Positions 17,990-27,771 of a stretch of DNA of 64,000 nt are shown in pieces. Under the pieces are notes generated by a model. It did not search any database, was not told where the DNA came from, and was given only the letters and a program-made list of their open reading frames with translations. Numbering within the stretch: position 1 is the first letter of the stretch; each line of letters starts with the position of its first letter. The position numbers and the translations under genes are program-made. Source of the DNA: Pseudacidovorax sp. RU35E (GTDB taxonomy: Bacteria > Pseudomonadota > Gammaproteobacteria > Burkholderiales > Burkholderiaceae_C); assembly GCF_900156165.1 (NCBI RefSeq), contig NZ_FTMY01000012.1:1-64000 (forward strand), written 5' to 3'.

Positions 17990-18544
17990 TCAGGTGGATA
18001 GCCCCCGGCGCCGCTCCTCGTTCTCTTCGGCGGTGAAGAACACCGGCTCATGCCCCCGAGTGCGCAGCCAGTCGGCCAGCGCATAGCCGGTGCCGGCAGG
18101 CCAGCACTTGAGGTCCGCCAGGTCATACAGGCGCCAGTCCACCAGCTCGGGCGAGAGCTTCACCTCGCCCTCAGCCACCACGTGGTAGGCGATGATGACC
18201 TGGTTCATGCGCTGGAAGTCGTAGGCGCCCACGATGCCGCAGCTGATCACGTCGAGGTTGGTCTCTTCCTTGACCTCGCGCGCGATGCCTTCGATGGGCG
18301 TCTCGCCGGCCTCCATGAAGCCGGTGATGAGCGCGAACATCTTGGGCGGCCAGGCCGCATTGCGCGCCAGCAGCACCTGGCCGTTGTATTCGACGATGGC
18401 GGCCAGCACCGGCGTCGGGTTGTTCCAGTGCGTGTGGCCGCAGGCCGGGCAGCGCAGGCGGGCCTTGGGGCCGCCGTCTTCCATCATCTCGATCCATTCG
18501 AGCGGTGTGGCGCAGGCCTGGCAGAACTTGGGCAGGTTGTTCAT
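17990..18544 (-). CDS. NUDIX hydrolase with N-terminal zinc ribbon
   Basis: A 184-residue protein. It opens with a zinc ribbon, CQAC near residue 8 and CPAC near residue 33. The NUDIX box GFMEAGETPIEGIAREVKEE follows and matches Gx5Ex7REUxEE. This arrangement resembles NudC-type NADH pyrophosphatases, but the protein is shorter and lacks their N-terminal domain, so the substrate (dinucleotide or other nucleoside diphosphate) is open. It lies between cysM and tusA on the minus strand with short gaps. Confidence 0.9.
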   Translation of the reverse strand: MNNLPKFCQACATPLEWIEMMEDGGPKARLRCPACGHTHWNNPTPVLAAIVEYNGQVLLARNAAWPPKMFALITGFMEAGETPIEGIAREVKEETNLDVISCGIVGAYDFQRMNQVIIAYHVVAEGEVKLSPELVDWRLYDLADLKCWPAGTGYALADWLRTRGHEPVFFTAEENEERRRGLST

Positions 18545-18601
18545 GGCTGTCTCCGGGTCTTGTCGTTGTCGTTGTCGTGGGACGGGGTCATGCGCGCGGC
18601 G

Positions 18602-19510
18602 TCAGGCCGGGAACACGCCCGTGGAGAGATAACGGTCGCCGCGGTCGCAGACGATGAAGACGATGGTCGCGTTCTCGACCGTGCGCGCGATCTCCAGCGC
18701 CACCCACAGCGCGCCGGCGGCCGAGATGCCGCCGAAGATGCCCTCCTCGCGCGCCAGGCGGCGAGCCATCTCCTCGGCGCTGTCCTGGCTCACGTTGACG
18801 ACCTGGTCCACGCGGCTCGGGTCGAAGATCTTGGGCAGGTATTCCTGCGGCCACTTGCGGATGCCCGGGATGCGCGAGCCATCGGCCGGCTGCGCGCCGA
18901 CGATCTGGATCGCCGGGTTCTTCTCCTTGAGGAAGCGCGACACGCCGGTGATGGTGCCGGTGGTGCCCATGGCGCTCACGAAATGGGTGATGCGCCCGCC
19001 TGTCTGCTCCCACAGCTCGGGGCCGGTGGTCTCGTAATGGATGCGCGGGTTGTCGTCGTTGGCAAACTGGTCGAGCACGCGGCCCTTGCCCTGCGCCACC
19101 ATCTGGTCGGCCAAGTCGCGGGCGTATTCCATGCCGCCGCTCTTGGGCGTGAGCACCAGCTCGGCGCCATAGGCCTTCATGGTCTGGGCACGTTCGATGG
19201 AAAGGTCCTCCGGCATGATCAGGACCATGCGATAGCCCTTGATGGCCGCCGCCATGGCCAGTGCGATGCCAGTGTTGCCCGAGGTGGCCTCGATCAGCGT
19301 GTCGCCCGGCTTGATCTCGCCGCGCTCCTCGGCACGCCGGATCATCGACAGGGCCGGGCGGTCCTTGACCGAGCCGGCCGGGTTGTTGCCTTCGAGCTTG
19401 CCCAGCACCACGTTGCCGCGCGCGGCGTTGGCGGCGGCCTCGATGCGTTGCAGGGCCACCAGCGGCGTCTTGCCGACCGCGTCTTCGATCGTCGGATAGG
19501 AAATGGTCAT
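18602..19510 (-). CDS. cysM: Cysteine synthase B (O-acetylserine sulfhydrylase)
   Basis: A 302-residue PLP enzyme making cysteine from O-acetylserine (or with thiosulfate, S-sulfocysteine). The PLP lysine is in EGNNPAGSVKDRPA, and the phosphate-binding loop is EATSGNTGIALAM. The NPAGSVKDR form and the length near 300 fit CysM better than CysK. It is first in a minus-strand row with the NUDIX and TusA genes and stands 81 bp from a divergent tRNA-Leu gene. Confidence 0.95.
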   Translation of the reverse strand: MTISYPTIEDAVGKTPLVALQRIEAAANAARGNVVLGKLEGNNPAGSVKDRPALSMIRRAEERGEIKPGDTLIEATSGNTGIALAMAAAIKGYRMVLIMPEDLSIERAQTMKAYGAELVLTPKSGGMEYARDLADQMVAQGKGRVLDQFANDDNPRIHYETTGPELWEQTGGRITHFVSAMGTTGTITGVSRFLKEKNPAIQIVGAQPADGSRIPGIRKWPQEYLPKIFDPSRVDQVVNVSQDSAEEMARRLAREEGIFGGISAAGALWVALEIARTVENATIVFIVCDRGDRYLSTGVFPA

Positions 19511-19591
19511 GGTTCTTGTGTAAAAGCCCGCTGCACCGAAGCGGTGTGCGAAGGCACTGTGCCATAATTTTGGGCTGTCTCGACGCTTCGT

Positions 19592-19676
19592 GCCGGAGTG
19601 GTGAAATTGGTAGACGCAGGGGACTCAAAATCCCCCGCCGCAAGGCGTGCCGGTTCGATTCCGGCCTCCGGCACCA
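19592..19676 (+). tRNA. tRNA-Leu (anticodon CAA)
   Basis: An 85-nt class II tRNA. The acceptor stem GCCGGAG pairs with CTCCGGC, and the gene ends in an encoded ACCA tail. The anticodon stem GGGGA/TCCCC encloses loop CTCAAAA, with CAA at 19626-19628. The long variable arm has a CGCC/GGCG stem and the T arm is CCGG-TTCGATT-CCGG. It reads UUG codons. A CATAAT at 19563-19568 could be its -10 element, but no convincing -35 was found. Confidence 0.97.
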
Positions 19677-19837
19677 ACGAATGCGCAGCAGGGTCTTTGC
19701 AGGGCCCACGCCTTTCGTTCCCCAAGCGTTCTGCATTCCCGCCTTCGGCATCCACAGCCTTCGGGCTGGTCCTCTTGCGAGGACGCATGCCGCCCAGGCC
19801 CTCCAGGGAGCCCCGCCTCCCTTCGTACTGCGCTGCA

Positions 19838-20107
19838 TTGACCGATACGCCCGATCCCGCTTCCTCTTCTTCTGCCTCCGGCCCGGCCCCTCATACGGCT
19901 TCATCCGATGACGCCCGGCTCGCAGGCCGGACGGCCGCTCCCGCGGACGACACCGGCGCAACGCCCGCGGAGGACACCCACAGCCCTTCCTCGCTGCGCC
20001 AGCGCTTCGGCGAAGCGGCGTCGGTCTTCGGCAAGCTCGACACGCGCCCCTTTGACGAGCGCAACCGGCCGGCCCCGTGGTGGTCGCGCTGGCTGCGCCG
20101 CCGCTGA
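19838..20107 (+). CDS. Putative small hypothetical protein downstream of tRNA-Leu
   Basis: An open frame whose last part (RFGEAASVFGKLDTRPFDER, then RPAPWWSRWLRRR) looks like real protein: mixed composition, aromatic residues and a basic end. The upstream part is Ser/Ala/Asp-rich and probably disordered. The start is uncertain; TTG at 19838 gives 89 residues, but no clear ribosome site precedes it. No domain was recognised. It sits 161 bp after tRNA-Leu and ends 18 bp before the convergent MocR gene. Conservation of the C-terminal motif would decide whether it is real. Confidence 0.4.
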   Translation: MTDTPDPASSSSASGPAPHTASSDDARLAGRTAAPADDTGATPAEDTHSPSSLRQRFGEAASVFGKLDTRPFDERNRPAPWWSRWLRRR

Positions 20108-20125
20108 GCCGACGGTTCCGATCGA

Positions 20126-21517
20126 TCAGGCGGCGCGGCAGGCCAGCACCGCGTCGCGCACTGCCCGCAGCGCCCGGCCGCAGTCGTCGCGCGTGAGCGG
20201 CCCGCCCAGGCACAGGCGCAGGGCCTCGGGCGGCATGCGGTCGGTCGAGAAGGCCTGGCTGGCCACCGCCGCGACACCCATCTGCTGCAACTGCTGCGCC
20301 AGCTCGGCGCTCACGCAGCGACCGACCTCTTCGTCGTCATCACTCTCCAGCGGCAGCCAGGCATGGAAGCCCTGCGGATGCGTACGCAGGCCCAGGTCGC
20401 CCAGCAGCTCACGCGCCAGCGCGCTGCGCCAACTGCATTCGGCGCGCATGGCATCGAGCGCCTGCGCCGCCAGGCCCGACCCCAGCCAGTGCGTGACCAA
20501 GCCCGTGGTCAACGGCGAGGCCATCACGGTGGTGGCCCGCAGCGCACCCGCCAGCCGCTGCGTGGCGGCATCGGTGGGCGCCAGCACGAAGGCATTGCGC
20601 AGGCCCGCGCCCAGCCACTTGGAAGTGCCGCTCACGTAGTAGGTGAGCGCAGGCGCGAAGTCCGCCAGCGGCGGGGGCACGGCCGGGGCCAGCATGCCGT
20701 AGGCATCGTCCTCGATGATGGGCACGCTGTGGTGGGCGGCGATGTCCGCCAGTGCCTCGCGCCGGCCCAGCGACAGCGTGGCGGTGGTCGGGTTGTGCAG
20801 GTTGGGGCACAGGTACAGCGCGCCGATGGACGCGCTCTTGCACAGCGTCTCGAAGGACTGCGGCACGATGCCTTCCTCATCGCACTGAAGCGGCTGCAGC
20901 TGCGTGCCCAACTGCGCGGCGATGGCCTTGAGGCCGGGATACAGCAGCGACTCCACCGCCAGGCTCTGGCCCGGCCGCACCAGCAGGCTCAGGAGCGCGA
21001 GCAGCACGCTGTGGATGCCCGGCGCGACCAGCGTGTGCTCGGCGCGCGCATGGCCCACCCACTGACGCAGCCACTGCGCGGCGGCCTCGCGGTCGCGCGG
21101 GCTGCCGCCGAAGTCCTGGTAGCGCATCAGCTCCGCCACCGGCGTGGCGCCGACGAAGGCAGCGGCCTCGTCCTGCAACTGCTGGCCGACGGGATGGTCG
21201 TTCAGCTCCGGCGGCATGTTCATCGTCATCTCGGCACCGGTGCCGCCACGCAGAGGCAGGCCGATGAAGGAGCCGCGCACGTAGGAGCCCAGGCCGGGCC
21301 GCGAGGCGATGAGCCCGCGTTCGCGCGCCTGCGCGAAGCCGCGCACCACCGTCGTGTAGTTCAGGCCCAGCTGCTGGGCCAGCTCGCGCAGCGGCGGCAG
21401 GCGGTCGCGCGGCGCGAGTCGGCCACGCTGGAGGTCTTCGGCCAGCAGGTCGGGGATCAGCTGATAGGCCGGAAGTTCGCTGTGTCTCAGCCGCGCGGCC
21501 CAGTGCGAGAAGGGCAT
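20126..21517 (-). CDS. MocR-type regulator (GntR helix-turn-helix fused to aminotransferase-like domain)
   Basis: A 463-residue MocR protein. Residues 1-80 are a GntR winged helix (AYQLIPDLLAEDLQRGRL, LPPLRELAQQLGLNYTTVVR). The rest is a fold-type-I aminotransferase-like domain with ALYLCPNLHNPTTATLSL, the EDDAYG Asp and the PLP lysine in SGTSKWLGAGLR. Such proteins sense PLP adducts with amino compounds and often control divergent genes. It is divergent from the Nit1C cluster across 355 bp, and copies of a CCATTGATC-type motif lie in that region and at its own start codon. It is the best candidate regulator of Nit1C. Confidence 0.92.
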   Translation of the reverse strand: MPFSHWAARLRHSELPAYQLIPDLLAEDLQRGRLAPRDRLPPLRELAQQLGLNYTTVVRGFAQARERGLIASRPGLGSYVRGSFIGLPLRGGTGAEMTMNMPPELNDHPVGQQLQDEAAAFVGATPVAELMRYQDFGGSPRDREAAAQWLRQWVGHARAEHTLVAPGIHSVLLALLSLLVRPGQSLAVESLLYPGLKAIAAQLGTQLQPLQCDEEGIVPQSFETLCKSASIGALYLCPNLHNPTTATLSLGRREALADIAAHHSVPIIEDDAYGMLAPAVPPPLADFAPALTYYVSGTSKWLGAGLRNAFVLAPTDAATQRLAGALRATTVMASPLTTGLVTHWLGSGLAAQALDAMRAECSWRSALARELLGDLGLRTHPQGFHAWLPLESDDDEEVGRCVSAELAQQLQQMGVAAVASQAFSTDRMPPEALRLCLGGPLTRDDCGRALRAVRDAVLACRAA

Positions 21518-21872
21518 GGATCAATGGCTTTCAGGCGCTCGGGAAGCGCCAAGTAGAGCGCAATACGCCGCCGTCGTGCGGCCGCAATGCCTGCTTGTTT
21601 TGGTGCGCCATGCCATTGATCGGATGCATTGATTGCATCGGCCTGCGGCGCACTGGTGCATGGCGCGTCGGCGCTCGTCATGCCGGGGCGGGTCTCAACC
21701 GGCCGCATGCACGCATGCCCATGGGCTTGATCGGCCATTGATCGGCCGCGCGGCTTGGCCAGCGGCCCGTTCCTCGCAAAGAGGCTGGCACCGCGGTACG
21801 AAGCGTCTGTCTTTCGAAGGCCTCGCACCGCGGCCCGACCCCGATCCACCGCCAACCGCAACCGAGGTGCCC
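21518..21872. promoter_or_regulatory. Divergent control region of mocR-like gene and Nit1C, with repeated TTGATCGG motifs
   Basis: A 355-bp region without a credible gene. CCATTGATCGG occurs at 21613-21623 and again at 21735-21745. The second copy is preceded by TTGATCGG at 21727-21734, making an 11-bp-period tandem repeat. TTGATT at 21629-21634 sits 13 bp after the first copy, inside an inverted repeat GATGCA-ttgat-TGCATC (21623-21639). On the minus strand CCATTGATCC (21518-21527) abuts the MocR start codon. MocR proteins typically bind direct repeats about one or two helical turns apart, so these are good operator candidates. Start signals for either gene were not clearly recognised. Confidence 0.55.
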
Positions 21873-22355
<483 letters not shown>

Positions 22356-22375
22356 GCGTCGCCCCGGAGCAGCCG

Positions 22376-23367
<992 letters not shown>

Positions 23368-23371
<4 letters not shown>

Positions 23372-24489
23372 ATCCGAGCACCCGACAGCTGATGACCGAA
23401 CTGCAGACCCGCGGCCTGCGGCTGGAAGCCCCGCAGGCCGGCGCCGCCAGCCGCCGCGGCGGGGCCGGCCCCTCGGACCACAAGGCCGTGACGGTGGACG
23501 GCGTGACGCTGATGGTGCCGGTGCACACGCACGGCGCCTTCGACTCGCCCTTCATCGCCGGCACGCCCGATGCACAGGGCCGCGCCACCCTGCGCCACAA
23601 CACCATCCCCATCGCGCAGCTGAGCTTTCCGAAGGCGCCGCGCTTCTATGGCCGGCAGACGGCCGACGGCATCCCCTACCAGCAGATCGCCACGCTGCAC
23701 GGCACCGACGTGCTGGCCACCACCGTGCTGCAGACCTGCATCCGCTACGAGAGCCGGCGCAAGGCCTGCCGCTTCTGCGCCATCGGCCAGTCGCTGGCGG
23801 CCGGCCGCACCATCGCCCACAAGACGCCCGCGCAACTGGCCGAGGTGGCGAAGGCGGCCGTCGAGCTCGACGGCGTGCGCCACATGGTGATGACCACCGG
23901 CACGCCGCCCACCCGCGACCGCGGCGCGCAGGTGTTGTGCGACAGCGCCGCGGCCGTGAAGGCGGCGGTGGACCTGCCCATCCAGGCCCAGTGCGAGCCG
24001 CCCGACACCGACGCCTGGTTCCAGCGACTGAAGGACGCGGGCGTCGACACGCTGGGCATGCACATCGAGGTGGTGGGCGAAGACCTGCGCCAGCAGATCC
24101 TGCCCGGCAAGGCCGAGGTGCCCATGGCCCGCTACTGGGAGGCCTTCGAGGCGGCCGTGGCCGTCTTCGGACGCGGCCAGGTCAGCACCTACCTGCTGGC
24201 CGGGCTGGGCGACAGCGCGCAGACCCTGCTGGCCACCAGCGAGCGGCTGCTGGCCCTGGGCGTGTATCCCTTCGTCGTGCCCTTCGTGCCCATCAGCGGC
24301 ACGCCACTGGAAGACCATGCGCCGCCCGGCGCGGACTTCATGCGCTCGGTGCTGGAGCCGCTGGGCGCGATGGTGCGCCAGGCCGGCCTGCGCGCGGCCG
24401 ACATCAAGGCCGGCTGCGGCAAGTGCGCCGCCTGCTCGACGCTGTCGGTCTTCGAGGACGCGGCGGCGCCCCTGGCCGAGGCCGCCTGA
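23368..24489 (+). CDS. MSMEG_0568-family radical SAM protein
   Basis: A 373-residue biotin-synthase-like radical SAM protein of Nit1C. The cluster-binding cysteines are C124, C134 and C137 ([18 protein letters not shown]), spacing C-x9-C-x2-C instead of the usual C-x3-C-x2-C. A second Cys group, C350-x2-C353-x2-C356 (GCGKCAAC), lies at the C-terminus and could bind another iron-sulfur cluster. [17 protein letters not shown] and [14 protein letters not shown] fit the barrel. The reaction is unknown. Overlaps nitC by ATGA and is followed after 22 bp by the acetyltransferase. Confidence 0.93.
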
Positions 24490-24511
24490 ACTGACGCCGG
24501 AGCCGCCCACC

Positions 24512-25084
24512 ATGATCCTCGTCGACGCCCAACCCTGGCTCATGCCGGCGCCCCCCGCGCCGCGGACCGACCACGCTTTCCGCATCCAGTGGGCGAGCCT
24601 TCCATGGATGCAACGCGAGGCCCTGGCGCTGCGCCGGCAGGTGTTCTGCGAGGAGCAGCGCGTATTCGACCGCGACGACCAAGACGCCATCGACATGCAG
24701 CCCGGCATGCGCACGCTGGTGGCCTGCTCCACCGTCGCCGGCCTGCCCGACGAGGTGGTCGGCACGGTGCGCATTCACGAGGAATCGCCCGGCACCTGGT
24801 GGGGTTCGCGCCTGGCCGTGGCCGTGCCCTGGCGCCGCCATGCACTGCTGGGCACGGGCCTCATCCGCCTGGCCGTGAGCAGCGCCCATGCCCGCGGCTG
24901 CCGCGACTTCCTGGCCCATGTGCAGATGCAGAACGTGCCGCTGTTCGAGCGCCTGCACTGGCGGCAGGACGGCGTGGCCGACCTCCACGGCCTGCCCCAT
25001 GCCCTGATGCGCGCCGACCTGCGCCAGTACCCGCCCTGCCACACCCCGGAGGCCGGCTTCGTGCTGGCGGGGAGCAGGGCATGA
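24512..25084 (+). CDS. MSMEG_0567/Sll0786-family GNAT acetyltransferase
   Basis: A 190-residue GNAT-fold protein of Nit1C. ALRRQVFCEEQRVFDRDDQD matches the family start, EVVGTVRIHEE and GSRLAVAVPWRRHALLGTGL cover the strand-loop-helix that holds acetyl-CoA, and NVPLFERLHW is the conserved late strand. It presumably acylates a small amine made or used by the pathway; the substrate is not known. The stop overlaps the next start (ATGA). Confidence 0.9.
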   Translation: MILVDAQPWLMPAPPAPRTDHAFRIQWASLPWMQREALALRRQVFCEEQRVFDRDDQDAIDMQPGMRTLVACSTVAGLPDEVVGTVRIHEESPGTWWGSRLAVAVPWRRHALLGTGLIRLAVSSAHARGCRDFLAHVQMQNVPLFERLHWRQDGVADLHGLPHALMRADLRQYPPCHTPEAGFVLAGSRA

Positions 25085-26211
25085 GCGCTGGCGCCATGCT
25101 GCCCCCGCTGCTCGCCGCCCTGCGCGACGGCCGCGGCTTTGCGCACAAGCGCGACATCGCCCGCGTGATGCAGGCATTGAATGGCGACGGATCCCCTGCC
25201 ACTGCCGTCGCGACCGCCGCACCGACCACCGTCCCCAACGGCGACGACTGCGCCGTGCTGCCGCTGCCAGACGGCGGCCACCAGCTGCTGGCCATCGAAG
25301 GGCTGATGCCCGACTTCGTGCAGCAGCAGCCCTGGTTCGCCGGCTACAGCGCGGTGATGGTCAACCTGAGCGACGTGGCGGCCATGGGCGGCCGGCCGAC
25401 CGCCGTCGTCGATGCACTCTGGAGCGCCGACGAAGCGACCACCGCCGAGCTGCTGCGCGGCATGCGCGCGGCCTGCGCACAGTACGGCGTGCCGCTGGTG
25501 GGTGGCCACACCAATCTGCGCAGCGGCAGTGCGCAACTGGCCGTGGCGGTGCTGGGGCGGGCCGAGCGGCTCATCTCCAGCTTCGCGGCCCGGCCCGGCG
25601 ACCGCCTGCTGGTCGCCACCGATCTGCGCGGCGCCTGGCAGGGCGATGCGCCTTTCTGGAACGCCAGCACCAGCGCACCCGCCGCACGCCTGCAGGCCGA
25701 CCTGGCGCTGCTGCCGCAGCTGGCCGAAGCCGGGCTGGTGGATGCCGGCAAGGACATCAGCATGGCCGGCGTGCTGGGCACGTTGCTGATGCTGCTGGAA
25801 TGCTCGGGCTGCGGTGCGCGCGTCGAACTGGAGCGCCTGCCCTGCCCCCCGCGCACCCACGGCGGACCCGACTGGCACGCGGACAGCGACGTCGCCCATG
25901 CCGCGCGGCTGCGCTGGCTCGGCGCCTTTCCCAGCTTCGGCTTCGTGCTGGCCGTGCGGCCAGCGCTGGCCGCCGAGGTGCAGGCCCGCTTCGCAGAACA
26001 CGGCATCGCCTGCGCCGACGTCGGCGAGGTGCAGGTCGGCACACGGCTGGACGTGGCCCTGGGCGAAGAGCAGGCCTGCCTGTGGGACCTGGCCGAGTCG
26101 GGCTTCATCCTCGGCGGGCCGGCGACATCGGCGACGGCTCCAACTTCAGCTTCAGCTTCGGCTTCCGCCCCGGCTTCGGTCGAGTCCGCGAAGGAGCGCC
26201 ACCATGCCTGA
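25081..26211 (+). CDS. Sll0787-family AIR synthase-related protein
   Basis: A 376-residue protein of the PurM/SelD/ThiL (AIR synthase-related) superfamily, which typically uses ATP to phosphorylate or activate a carbonyl or amide. NGDDCAVLPLPDGG is the metal/ATP-binding start, and MVNLSDVAAMGGRP and LVGGHTNLRSG are the glycine-rich motifs. The last 25 residues are Ser/Ala-rich (ATSATAPTSASASASAPAS), coded by near-perfect GCTTCA-type hexamers (26142-26179), an odd low-complexity tail. Its end overlaps the glycosyltransferase start by 8 bp. Confidence 0.9.
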   Translation: MSAGAMLPPLLAALRDGRGFAHKRDIARVMQALNGDGSPATAVATAAPTTVPNGDDCAVLPLPDGGHQLLAIEGLMPDFVQQQPWFAGYSAVMVNLSDVAAMGGRPTAVVDALWSADEATTAELLRGMRAACAQYGVPLVGGHTNLRSGSAQLAVAVLGRAERLISSFAARPGDRLLVATDLRGAWQGDAPFWNASTSAPAARLQADLALLPQLAEAGLVDAGKDISMAGVLGTLLMLLECSGCGARVELERLPCPPRTHGGPDWHADSDVAHAARLRWLGAFPSFGFVLAVRPALAAEVQARFAEHGIACADVGEVQVGTRLDVALGEEQACLWDLAESGFILGGPATSATAPTSASASASAPASVESAKERHHA

Positions 26212-27454
26212 GCGCCAGCACGTCGATCGGGCACGCAAGGGCCTGCATGTCGGCCTGGCCATGCACAGCGTGCTGCCCCGCGGCGGCGTGATCCACACGC
26301 TGGAGCTGGCGACCGCCCTCGCCCGCCAAGGCGTCACCGTGACCGTCTTCGCGCCGGTGGAGCCAGGCCAGACCCTGTTCCGCCCGCTGCCCGACGGCCT
26401 GCCGCTGCGACTGCAGGCCCTGCCCATGCCGCGCCCCAACGGCACCCTGCTGGCCGACCAGGTGGGCGAGCGCATCACGGCCCTGCGCGCTGCGCTTCCG
26501 GCCGCTGCGGCGCGGGCCGGCGTCGACGTGCTGCATGTGCAGGACAGTCTCAACGGCGCAGCGCTCGCGCAAAGCCCGCCGGCCATGCCCTGGCTGCGCA
26601 CCGTGCATCACCTCGACGACTTCGCCGATGCACGCCTGGAGGCCTGGCAGGCCATGGCGTGGCAGCATGCCCAGGCCGTCTGCTGCGTCAGCGACACCTG
26701 GTTCGACCAGTTGCGTGCCCGGCCCGAAGCCCCGCCCGTTCACCGCGTCTTCAACGGCGTGGACCTGCACCGCTTTCGCCCCGGCCCCGTGGCCGAGGAT
26801 GCCGCGGCCCTTTCCGCCCTGACCGCCGCCGGCCTCGACGGCGCGCCGCTGCTGCTGGCCCTGGGCGGCGTGGAGGCGCGCAAGAACAGCGCGCGCCTGC
26901 TGCGCGCCTTCGCCCGACTGCGCCGCGAGGTGCCGCAGGCGGCCCGCGCCCGCCTGCTGGTGGCCGGCGGCGCCAGCCTGCTGCAGCACGGCGCCGAGCA
27001 GCAGCGCTGGCAACTTGCCCTGGCCGACAGCGGTCTCGCCGAAGGGCCCGGCCAGCCGGTCTGGCGCACCGGCCCCCTGCCCGATGCGGCCATCGCCGCC
27101 CTGATGCGCCGCGCCCGACTGCTGGCCATGCCCTCGCTCAACGAAGGCTTCGGCCTGGTCGCGCTGGAGGCGCTGGCCTGCGGCACGCCGGTGCTGGTGT
27201 CGCGCCGCGCGCCCTTCACCGAACACCTGGCCGGCAGCCCCGGCGTGAGCTGGTGCGAGCCCGAGGACGACACCAGCCTGGCCCTGGGCCTGGCCCGCGC
27301 CTGGAGCCAGCCGCGCCTGCCGCAGCCGCCCGCGGTCTGCCACACGCACAGCTGGGCGCGCAGCGCCCTCGCCCATCTGCAGGTCTACCGGCAATGCCTG
27401 GCGTCGGCCACCTCTTCCATGCCTACCCACGACCCCATCCCATGCCTGCCATGA
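26204..27454 (+). CDS. MSMEG_0565-family glycosyltransferase (GT-B/GT4)
   Basis: A 416-residue GT4-type transferase. The N-terminal domain has VGLAMHSVLPRGGVIHTLEL; the C-terminal domain begins near VHRVFNGVDLHRF and has ALGGVEARKNSARLLRAFA, then the donor-binding E-x7-E motif in LNEGFGLVALEALACGTPVL. No signal or membrane segment, so it acts in the cytoplasm. It is a known member of Nit1C-type clusters, suggesting that a small pathway product is glycosylated. The acceptor is unknown. It overlaps both neighbours. Confidence 0.92.
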   Translation: MPERQHVDRARKGLHVGLAMHSVLPRGGVIHTLELATALARQGVTVTVFAPVEPGQTLFRPLPDGLPLRLQALPMPRPNGTLLADQVGERITALRAALPAAAARAGVDVLHVQDSLNGAALAQSPPAMPWLRTVHHLDDFADARLEAWQAMAWQHAQAVCCVSDTWFDQLRARPEAPPVHRVFNGVDLHRFRPGPVAEDAAALSALTAAGLDGAPLLLALGGVEARKNSARLLRAFARLRREVPQAARARLLVAGGASLLQHGAEQQRWQLALADSGLAEGPGQPVWRTGPLPDAAIAALMRRARLLAMPSLNEGFGLVALEALACGTPVLVSRRAPFTEHLAGSPGVSWCEPEDDTSLALGLARAWSQPRLPQPPAVCHTHSWARSALAHLQVYRQCLASATSSMPTHDPIPCLP

Positions 27455-27735
27455 CCTACACCCTGCGCTGGCCCGATGCCAGCGAGACCGTCGCCTACTC
27501 GCCCTCGCTGGTGATGCAGGACTACTTCGCGCCCGGCCAGGCCTATGCGCTCGACGACTTCCTGCAGAAGCTGCGCGAGGCCACCGGCATCGCCAACGAC
27601 CGGGTACGGGCCAAGTTCGGCTTCGCCTGCTCGCGTGCCAGCGACCAGCTGGCGGACATCGAGGCCCGCGTGGCCCGCCATGCCGGCGCGGCCGGCGCCC
27701 AGGTGCAGGTCGTGGCCTTCGGGCCGGCGGACTGA
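27442..27735 (+). CDS. MSMEG_0570-family nitrogen starvation response protein
   Basis: A 97-residue protein of Nit1C. TYTLRWPDASETVAYSPSLV, VMQDYF and AYALDDFLQKLREA are the recognisable family stretches, with RVRAKFGFACSRAS in the middle. No catalytic motif was seen; it could be an accessory or carrier-like protein. ATG 27442 overlaps the glycosyltransferase end by 13 bp; ATG 27451, three codons later, is also possible. Confidence 0.88.
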   Translation: MPAMTYTLRWPDASETVAYSPSLVMQDYFAPGQAYALDDFLQKLREATGIANDRVRAKFGFACSRASDQLADIEARVARHAGAAGAQVQVVAFGPAD

Positions 27736-27771
27736 GCCACCGAGTCCGCGTCCCTATCCAAGGAGTAACCC

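Noticed and set aside
19908-20639. Plus-strand frame beginning at ATG 19908 and running into the MocR gene
   Set aside because: Arg/Ser/Pro-rich product typical of a shadow frame; overlaps the well-supported MocR gene antisense.
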